Below, in pieces: positions 58,002 to 64,000 of a stretch of DNA of 64,000 nt. Below the pieces are notes generated by a model that searched no databases, had not been told where the DNA came from, and saw only the letters and a program-made list of their open reading frames with translations. The first letter of the stretch is position 1, and each line of letters opens with the position of its first letter. The position numbers were made by a program, and so were the translations under genes. The DNA lies in the NCBI GenBank assembly GCA_902625725.1, contig CACOCY010000002.1, positions 1-64,000 on the forward strand, given 5' to 3'. The stretch is from an uncultured SAR116 cluster alpha proteobacterium. Lineage in GTDB: Bacteria; Pseudomonadota; Alphaproteobacteria; Puniceispirillales; Puniceispirillaceae.

Positions 58002-58841
58002 TTAATTTCTTGCGTTCGCAAAATCCCCAATGAAATCCAAGGGTCCATCGTAGTCCTCAAATAATAAAATCCTGCATGGACAAGCTTCTAGTCCTTCATA
58101 TCTCCAAGGAAAGGCACCAATTAACCCCCTTTTATTTGAGGCTAATTCAATGTCGCCGCCTATATTTTCTGCGTGAGTTAAACCCCTATCAAATGCATAA
58201 GTATGAAAAGGAAAAATATCGTCAGTTATTTCTCTCCCTGATTTAGCGTGTTTATAAGAAAAATCTCCAAAAAATTTTTCGCAGGACATACCAATTTGCT
58301 TTTCAAATTTTTTTGCTAAATCAGGTCGCATGTTTCTAATGGAGGTATTCATGGAATGATCACCAGAACCACAATCGATACCAAACCATTTAATTTTCTT
58401 ATCAAGCATCCATTCTAATAATTCAATCTTACCTCCTGGATGCATACAAAAATATCTGACTAAATCTTGATTTTCTTGCCCTTCCCAATATTTATGAAAA
58501 CCAGTGTTTAAAATAAGAATGTCACCTTCTTTAACTTCAACTGGTGAGTCTTCTATCATTTGTGGAGTGATAACAGACCAGTCGTCACAATATTTTGATA
58601 TGTCCACTACTGCTCCGGGTCCCATCAAAAAATCTAAAGAGTAAGAAGCCATGTCTCCCATACCATCAGTACCGTGCATTGCCCCATCTATATGTGTTCC
58701 AGAATGTAGGGCAATATCAATCCGTTGAGTTACAATTGTTTTTGTTTGAAGGTTGGCAGCATAAAACATTTTATTACCGGCGTAACCAACCCAACCTGGG
58801 GTATGTATATTCATTTTATGTGTCAAATCATATATTTTCAT
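58002..58841 (-). CDS. Cyclase-family metal-dependent hydrolase
   Basis: A 279-residue member of the cyclase/kynurenine formamidase-like family. The metal motif is canonical, HSGTHIDGAMHGTDGMGD near residue 47, followed by GPGAVVDIS and GDILILNTGFHKYW. Such enzymes hydrolyse formamides, lactams or cyclic imides, often through a Zn or Mn centre. It differs from the longer cyclase at 8.4-9.3 kb, which has a degenerate form of this motif, so they are different subtypes. It lies 13 bases after a cupin gene and 35 bases before the amidase gene. Confidence 0.92.
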   Translation of the reverse strand: MKIYDLTHKMNIHTPGWVGYAGNKMFYAANLQTKTIVTQRIDIALHSGTHIDGAMHGTDGMGDMASYSLDFLMGPGAVVDISKYCDDWSVITPQMIEDSPVEVKEGDILILNTGFHKYWEGQENQDLVRYFCMHPGGKIELLEWMLDKKIKWFGIDCGSGDHSMNTSIRNMRPDLAKKFEKQIGMSCEKFFGDFSYKHAKSGREITDDIFPFHTYAFDRGLTHAENIGGDIELASNKRGLIGAFPWRYEGLEACPCRILLFEDYDGPLDFIGDFANARN

Positions 58842-58854
58842 TTACTTCTCCTAA

Positions 58855-59247
58855 TTAAAATTCATACTTTTTAGGCAACTTACCAACATTCTTTAAAAGA
58901 TGTTTGTCTGCCGGTGATGGTCCTCCAACACTTACGATTTTTTTTCCACCATCTGCTCGTACCGCATGTTTAATTCCAATAGGAACGTGTATAAGGTCGT
59001 TTTTATCGAATTGATGTACTTCGCCTGTGTCATAATTTTTAATGCTTCCTCTCCCCTCTATTATAAAAATAGTATCTTCAGAATCTTTGTGTATATGGGG
59101 GATGTTTTCCTCGCCCGGTTCTAAAACGACATAATTCATATTTGCATGCTCGGAGTCCTCTCCAAGCCAAACAATAAAACGAGCGTCACTAGAGATTATA
59201 GGTAATCTAAGACTTGGATTATTTATATCAAAAATTTTGATTGTCAT
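58855..59247 (-). CDS. Cupin-domain protein
   Basis: A 130-residue single-domain cupin. The metal motif reads PHIHKDSEDTIFIIEGRG near residue 50, with the second motif DKNDLIHVPIGIKHAV. It may be an isomerase, a dioxygenase-like enzyme or a sensor. It lies two bases after the next cupin-like gene and immediately before the cyclase gene, so it belongs to the same unit. Confidence 0.88.
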   Translation of the reverse strand: MTIKIFDINNPSLRLPIISSDARFIVWLGEDSEHANMNYVVLEPGEENIPHIHKDSEDTIFIIEGRGSIKNYDTGEVHQFDKNDLIHVPIGIKHAVRADGGKKIVSVGGPSPADKHLLKNVGKLPKKYEF

Positions 59248-59249
59248 AA

Positions 59250-59618
59250 TTATTCACCTATATTCATTATATTTTTATCAAAAGGACAGGGACCTCCGAG
59301 TAAGGTTAGTTCATCTCCAAAGGTAATAAAACAAAACATGGTATTGGGAGTTATAAATACCATTTTATCTTCTGAAATGTTTTCTTTTTGATTTTCTGTT
59401 TCATCAAAAATAACGCCTTTGCCCTTCATAACAAAAAAGACACATTCAGAACTTAAATTTACCGAGTTTGTTTGTTGATTTTTTGATAAATGAATTTTTA
59501 ACGATGTTCTCCATTTAGCACCATCATCTGGAGTAAGGATAGGTGTAAGCGATATTTCTTTATTTTTAAAAACTATAGGTTCAATATTTGTAGAATTTAT
59601 AATTTGTATACTTTCCAT
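59250..59618 (-). CDS. Cupin-like small protein
   Basis: A 122-residue protein with cupin-like beta-strand spacing (SSECVFFVMKGKGVIFDE, then EDKMVFITPNTMFCFITFGDE), but the histidines that bind metal are missing. Start at the ATG near 59618; it heads the minus-strand unit. No specific function can be assigned. It could be a non-catalytic partner of the adjacent cupin, because the two genes are only two bases apart. Confidence 0.7.
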   Translation of the reverse strand: MESIQIINSTNIEPIVFKNKEISLTPILTPDDGAKWRTSLKIHLSKNQQTNSVNLSSECVFFVMKGKGVIFDETENQKENISEDKMVFITPNTMFCFITFGDELTLLGGPCPFDKNIMNIGE

Positions 59619-59702
59619 ACAGTTTTACCAATCTATTATTTAAAAATACTTATCAGACAAGCAATCTGTGCATAAACTATAACAGCATATTTACGCTATT
59701 TT

Positions 59703-59715
59703 GTATATTGTATAC
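59703..59715. promoter_or_regulatory. Palindromic candidate operator
   Basis: GTATA-TTG-TATAC is a perfect inverted repeat in the 159-base gap between the divergent cupin and molybdenum hydroxylase units. GntR-family repressors commonly bind GTATAC-type palindromes, so a shared repressor is plausible. No regulator gene lies in the visible part of the island. Confidence 0.35.
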
Positions 59716-59777
59716 TGAAACATATTACATTAATATGATCAAACAAATTAAATGAGTGTTATGAACTGGAAAAAGTT

Positions 59778-60629
59778 TTGAAAGCAAGTAATTTTCTTTA
59801 TTTGAAACCTAAAAGTTTAGACGAAGCTTTATCTTTTCTATCATCAAATGAGGAACCAAGGATAATGGCTGGAGGGCAAAGTCTTGTCGCAGCAATGAAT
59901 ATGAAGTTGGCACAGCCAGAAACCATTATTGATATCGGAGAAATTGAAGAACTTAAAATTTTAGAATCTAACTCTAATGAAGTTCAGATTGGAGCTTTAA
60001 TTACGCATGGTGATATTGAGTTTTGCAAAAATTCGTCGAAGTTGCTTCTTTTTTTAAGCACTGTTTCAAAGAATATAGCCCATACACCTATAAGATTTAA
60101 AGGTACTTTTTGTGGGGCCGTTGCTAATTCTGATCCAGCTTCAGAATGGTGTTCTTGTTTACTAGCTCTTGATGGAGTCGTTGAGGTAATCGGGCAAGAT
60201 AGAAAAAAAAGAATTGTTGATAGCAAGGAATTTTTTATTGCTCCCTATTTAACAAATGTTGGTTATGACGAAATATTATTATCTATAAAATTTCCTGAAA
60301 TTAATGAAAATACAAAGTTAGGCTTTAATGAGTATGCGAGACGAGCTGGAGATTATGCAATTGCAATGTGTGTATCAAAATTAAATATGGTTGATGAGAA
60401 AGTTAAAGATGGAAATATAGTCATAGGTGCAGCTGCCGAAACACCAGTAATTATTGAAGAAGCAATAAATTTTTTACAAGGTAAGGCAATTAACCAAAAA
60501 ACATCTTGGGAAGCAGCTATTATCGCATCCGAAAATATCAAAATCTTACCTGACATTGATTCTTCCGAAGAATACAAACGAGATATTGTTAAAGCCGTAA
60601 CTTACCGTTCCTTGCTAGCGTGCTCATAA
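59778..60629 (+). CDS. Molybdenum hydroxylase, FAD-binding subunit (second locus)
   Basis: A 283-residue FAD subunit homologous to the one at 10.6 kb. The first FAD loop AGGQSLVAAMN is normal. The second, usually TIGGS/N, reads TFCGAVANSDPA near residue 114, so the first glycine of the pair is cysteine. Start is TTG: it aligns with the methionine of the paralogue (MKASNF versus MKAPDF) and has GGAAAA upstream. It is the first gene of an operon, with one base before the large-subunit gene. Confidence 0.93.
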   Translation: MKASNFLYLKPKSLDEALSFLSSNEEPRIMAGGQSLVAAMNMKLAQPETIIDIGEIEELKILESNSNEVQIGALITHGDIEFCKNSSKLLLFLSTVSKNIAHTPIRFKGTFCGAVANSDPASEWCSCLLALDGVVEVIGQDRKKRIVDSKEFFIAPYLTNVGYDEILLSIKFPEINENTKLGFNEYARRAGDYAIAMCVSKLNMVDEKVKDGNIVIGAAAETPVIIEEAINFLQGKAINQKTSWEAAIIASENIKILPDIDSSEEYKRDIVKAVTYRSLLACS

Positions 60630-60630
60630 A

Positions 60631-62943
60631 ATGGTTGCCATCGGAATATCGCAAAAACGAAAAGAAGACCCTTCTTTATTAACCGGAAGGGCAAAGTTTG
60701 TTGCGGATATGTGCAGTGATTCAACAGAAGTACAATTCATAAGAAGCCCTATAGCAAAAGGAAAAATAAAAAAAATAAACAGGAATCAGCATACAGAGTT
60801 GATTACTGGTCAAGCATTAGAAGAGATAAATGATATATCTTGCAAGTTAGATAAGTTTAATTTTATTCCCATTGCTCAGCCAATTCTTCCATCTGAAGAC
60901 ATAAAATATGTAGGTCAAGCCATCGGCGCTATTTACAACCACGATCCAAGGAGAGAATTGAAACAGGATTTTTCGTTCTTTGAATTTGAAGTTGAAAAAG
61001 GTGTTTACGAAATCAATGATGCGTTAAAAGCTAACGCCCCCATAGTTCACGAGCATATAAAAGATAATATTGTTGTTCACGGAAAATTTGAGACTGATGA
61101 CTTTGAAAGCAAATTTGGCGAGGGTGATTGTAAAATTGAAATCCAATTCAATTCAAAAAGACAAAATGCTTCGCCTCTTGAAACAAGAGGTTGTGCTGTA
61201 AAATTTAATGTGTCCACGGAAAGAATAGAATTATATGTCTCTGCTCAGATGCCACATATGTTGAGAACAGGAATTTGTGATTGTTTAAATATAGCTGAGA
61301 GCAAATTAAGAGTTATCGCTCTAAATGTTGGTGGAGCGTTTGGTCAGAAGATGGCATTATTTCCAGAATATGTTTTTCTCTGTTGGCTCGCATTGCGCAA
61401 AAAAAGAAATTTTCATTGGATTGAAGACCGTCAAGAAAATTTTTCTTCATCGGCACATAGCAGAGACCAAATTCATGAAGTTAATGCGTCCTTTGATAGA
61501 AAAGGAAAATTGCTCGCTTTAAAAACACATATCAAAGCTAACGTAGGCGCTTATTCAAATTATCCAGTAACAGCCGGCGTAGAACCGTTGATGGCACTCG
61601 CGGAATATACTGGGCCTTATGACGTCTCAGCCTATTCATCTGAAGCAATTGGCGTGCTCACAAACACGTGTATGATGGCGCCTTACAGAGGGGTTTCAAG
61701 ACCAGTTATAACAGCTGTTCTGGAAAGGCTTATGGATAAAGCATCTAAAATATTAGGTATTGATAAAATTGAAATACGAAATAGAAATTTGATAAAAAAA
61801 TTTCCCTATAAAACACCCACGAATTTAATTATTGACGAGGGTTCTTATTCGGAAACGCTTTCATTTGCAAAAGATATTATCCTTCGGGAAAACAAATATT
61901 TAGAGTTTGATAATAAAAAAAACAATTATGAATTAACTGGTATTGGTCTCTCCGTTTTTGGTGAAAGAACTGGATACGGAACAAGCGCTTTTGCAGCTAG
62001 AGGAATGCAAATAACACCAGGTTTTGAGAATTGTGATCTAAGCATGGACCCCTCTGGTAATATTACTGCTAGAGTTGGTATTTGTTCAAACGGACAGGGA
62101 ATAGCTACCACATTATCTCAGATAATAGCCGACAATTTGGGACTTACCGTTGAAAATATAAATATTGTGCAGGGTGATACAGACAATACACCCTATGGAT
62201 GGGGAACATTTGCAAGTAGATCTGTAGTTATATCGGGTGGCGCTTGTCAAATATCAGCTCAAAAACTTGCTAAAAAGATTAAAGAGATAGCTTCTTTCTA
62301 CTTACAATGTGACATAGATGAGTTGGAGTTGGAGGGTGGATATGCCATAAACAAGAAAACAAATTCGAATCTCTCTTTAAAAACAATTGGGCGAAAAGTT
62401 TATCATTCTAATCATGAAGTTAAGGATATAGCTGGAAGCGAACTTCGTGTTTCTAGCGCTTACGATCCTGTTGGCACATTTTCGAATGCATGCCACATTG
62501 CAAAAATTAGAATAGATACTCTCACAGGTAATGTATTAGTCGAAAAATATTTTGTAATAGAAGATGCTGGAAAATTAATTAATCCAAAAATAGTTGATGG
62601 GCAGATAGTTGGTGGAGTAATTCAAGGCATAGGCAATGCTTTATTTGAAGAAATAAAATATGATAAAAATGGAACTATATTAACAACTAATTTTGCAGAT
62701 TTCAAAATTCCTACCATGCATGAAACACCAAAAATAGAGATCAAACATTTAGAAACAATAACAGAATATTCTGAGACTGGAGCTAAAGGGTTAGGTGAGG
62801 GAGGACTTATTGGTGCTCCGGGCGCCATATTGAGTGCAATAAATAATGCGCTGGAGCAGTATGGAGAAGAGATTAATTTTTTTCCTGTACATCCAAATGA
62901 CATTAGAGAGGTGTTGAGGAAACATGAGCAAAGAAAATATTGA
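60631..62943 (+). CDS. Molybdenum hydroxylase, molybdopterin large subunit (second locus, first copy)
   Basis: A 770-residue catalytic subunit of the xanthine dehydrogenase/CoxL family. It starts ISQKRKEDPSLLTGRAKFVAD and keeps the active-site glutamate in GAKGLGEGG near residue 718. The form-II-like position reads APYRGVSRP; the CO dehydrogenase AYxCSFR motif is absent. It has GGAFGQKM near residue 235, a cofactor-contact segment. It overlaps the small-subunit gene by 20 bases. Unlike the first locus, gene order is FAD, large, small, and a second large subunit follows. Confidence 0.93.
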   Translation: MVAIGISQKRKEDPSLLTGRAKFVADMCSDSTEVQFIRSPIAKGKIKKINRNQHTELITGQALEEINDISCKLDKFNFIPIAQPILPSEDIKYVGQAIGAIYNHDPRRELKQDFSFFEFEVEKGVYEINDALKANAPIVHEHIKDNIVVHGKFETDDFESKFGEGDCKIEIQFNSKRQNASPLETRGCAVKFNVSTERIELYVSAQMPHMLRTGICDCLNIAESKLRVIALNVGGAFGQKMALFPEYVFLCWLALRKKRNFHWIEDRQENFSSSAHSRDQIHEVNASFDRKGKLLALKTHIKANVGAYSNYPVTAGVEPLMALAEYTGPYDVSAYSSEAIGVLTNTCMMAPYRGVSRPVITAVLERLMDKASKILGIDKIEIRNRNLIKKFPYKTPTNLIIDEGSYSETLSFAKDIILRENKYLEFDNKKNNYELTGIGLSVFGERTGYGTSAFAARGMQITPGFENCDLSMDPSGNITARVGICSNGQGIATTLSQIIADNLGLTVENINIVQGDTDNTPYGWGTFASRSVVISGGACQISAQKLAKKIKEIASFYLQCDIDELELEGGYAINKKTNSNLSLKTIGRKVYHSNHEVKDIAGSELRVSSAYDPVGTFSNACHIAKIRIDTLTGNVLVEKYFVIEDAGKLINPKIVDGQIVGGVIQGIGNALFEEIKYDKNGTILTTNFADFKIPTMHETPKIEIKHLETITEYSETGAKGLGEGGLIGAPGAILSAINNALEQYGEEINFFPVHPNDIREVLRKHEQRKY

Positions 62944-63418
62944 GCAAAATATAGAATTTTTTGTTAATGAGCAGAAATTCAACATTTCTGTGAGACCAAG
63001 TACTCATCTTGCTGATGCAATTAGAGACAAATGTTCGCTTACCGGAACTCATCTTGGATGTGAACATGGAGTTTGTGGGGCCTGTACCATATTGGTTGAT
63101 AATTTGCCGGTGAGGGGTTGTCTTTACTTAGCTGTTCAGGCAGATGGTAAAAAGATAGAGACTGTAGAGGGTCTATCTTATAATGACGAACTTAATGATA
63201 TTCAGAATTCTTTTTGGGAAAATCATGGTCTTCAATGTGGGTTTTGTACTCCAGGGTTTTTAATCTTAACTAAATGGATGCTTGAAAATTTTAAAGAACT
63301 ATCTGAGGATATAGTCAAAGATGTTCTGTCCTCGAATATATGCAGATGTACCGGATATCAAAATATAATTAAATCAGTAAAACAAGTGGCAATAGAGCAA
63401 AATAAATGGGTGGAATAG
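62924..63418 (+). CDS. Molybdenum hydroxylase, [2Fe-2S] subunit (second locus)
   Basis: A 164-residue small subunit. Cluster motifs are GCEHGVCGACTILVDN near residue 46, CGFCTPGF near residue 105, and CRCTGYQN near residue 139; all cysteines are present. Its start lies 20 bases inside the first large-subunit gene and its end overlaps the second one by 13 bases. A single small subunit might therefore serve two large subunits. Confidence 0.95.
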   Translation: MSKENIEQNIEFFVNEQKFNISVRPSTHLADAIRDKCSLTGTHLGCEHGVCGACTILVDNLPVRGCLYLAVQADGKKIETVEGLSYNDELNDIQNSFWENHGLQCGFCTPGFLILTKWMLENFKELSEDIVKDVLSSNICRCTGYQNIIKSVKQVAIEQNKWVE

Positions 63419-64000
63419 GTACATCGACCAAGCGTTTAGAGGATCCACCATTATTACTTGGCAAGGGCATATTTGTAGCTGATATAAATCACGATAATCA
63501 AATTTACATGCGGGTAGTTCGCTCAGATGTTTCTCATGGTAAAATAAATTTTATAAACACAGAATTGGCAAAGAATCTAGAAGGGGTTTTGGATGTGTGG
63601 AGCGCCGCCGATTTTGAGGAAATACCCAAAATAAAATTTAGAATGATGGGGCGTAACGATTTAGAAAACTATCTACAACCTATCCTTGCAGATGGCACAG
63701 TTAGGTATGTTGGTGAACCAATTGCTGTTATTTTTGCAACAGAAAACCATATAGCTGATCATGCAGCTGAGCTGCTAGAAATTAATATTGAGATAATGCA
63801 ACCGCAAATTTCAGCTACTGAAAATCCCTTAATATTCTCTAAGCATCTCAATAATGAGGCCTGTTTGGTTACAAAAAAATATGGGGATGTGGATAAAGTT
63901 ATAAAAACTAGCGACAATTTCTTAGAATTAGAATTTTATGTTGGAAGACATAGCGGAGTACCGCTAGAAACAAGAGGACTATCAACATTTTTTGACGAGG
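63406..64000 (+). CDS. Molybdenum hydroxylase, second large subunit (partial)
   Basis: An open frame from the ATG at 63406 to the window end, about 198 codons. It begins MGGIGTSTKRLEDPPLLLGK and continues with FVADINHDNQIYMRVVRSDV, the standard hammerhead start of xanthine dehydrogenase-family large subunits; DGTVRYVGEPIAVIFA and HSGVPLETRG are also typical. It is a different sequence from the 60631 gene, not a tandem copy. The molybdenum site lies beyond the window, so intactness cannot be judged. The overlap with the small-subunit gene supports co-translation. Confidence 0.88.
   Translation, partial: MGGIGTSTKRLEDPPLLLGKGIFVADINHDNQIYMRVVRSDVSHGKINFINTELAKNLEGVLDVWSAADFEEIPKIKFRMMGRNDLENYLQPILADGTVRYVGEPIAVIFATENHIADHAAELLEINIEIMQPQISATENPLIFSKHLNNEACLVTKKYGDVDKVIKTSDNFLELEFYVGRHSGVPLETRGLSTFFDE

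Noticed and set aside
59761-59781. Upstream mini-frame ATG before the second FAD subunit
   Set aside because: It encodes six residues and stops; the TTG at 59778 aligns with the paralogue start, so the mini-frame is probably chance.
1-64000. CRISPR array or insertion sequence
   Set aside because: No regularly spaced repeats and no transposase or integrase gene were found.

Overview
The window is about 64 kb of an AT-rich chromosome from an alphaproteobacterium. The strongest evidence is gene order: erpA divergent from dgt, then argS, a SPOR protein, scpA-scpB, tatABC, serS, surE, pcm, a LysM/M23 lipoprotein, a DUF815 ATPase, yajC-secD-secF, an Mth938-like gene, a phytoene-synthase-like gene, and convergent trmFO. 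This succession is a known alphaproteobacterial backbone. The low GC content and the catabolic gene types suggest a free-living, probably marine, uncultivated lineage; that placement is inference, and no rRNA is present to test it.

Layout. 0-6.2 kb: a cupin gene, a selenium module (mnmH, a flavoprotein-SelD fusion, an EamA transporter) and a lone Dam methylase, then tRNA-Cys. 6.5-16.6 kb: first catabolic island, with an FAD aromatic-ring monooxygenase, a GST, a metal-dependent cyclase-family hydrolase, a redoxin, an OsmC protein, a three-subunit molybdenum hydroxylase, a LysR regulator and a luciferase-like flavin monooxygenase. 16.7-50.1 kb: housekeeping genes (PIMT-like, TolC, ValS, an atypical IlvD/Edd dehydratase, XthA, ErpA, Dgt, ArgS, ScpAB, TatABC, SerS, SurE, Pcm, SecDF, TrmFO, UvrA, Ssb, GyrA, CoaD). 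50.2-53.2 kb: a gene-poor stretch with an FkbM methyltransferase, a phage-like small gene, a DUF2061 gene, a decayed reading frame, and a broken copy of tRNA-Lys 952 bp upstream of the intact one. 53.2-56.7 kb: thiBPQ thiamine ABC transporter under a TPP riboswitch. 56.8-64 kb: second catabolic island, with an amidase, a cyclase-family hydrolase and two cupin genes facing a second molybdenum hydroxylase operon that contains two different large-subunit genes; the second of these runs off the window end.

How the genes may work together. Both islands pair a molybdenum hydroxylase, which inserts water-derived oxygen into a heterocycle or similar substrate, with a cyclase-family hydrolase that could open an amide or lactam. 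The first adds flavin monooxygenases and the second an amidase. The most economical reading is two routes for taking apart N-heterocyclic or amide-bearing compounds, but the substrates cannot be read from the sequence. The best candidates for something new are the dual-large-subunit molybdenum hydroxylase locus and the decayed tRNA-Lys element with its repeated octamer.
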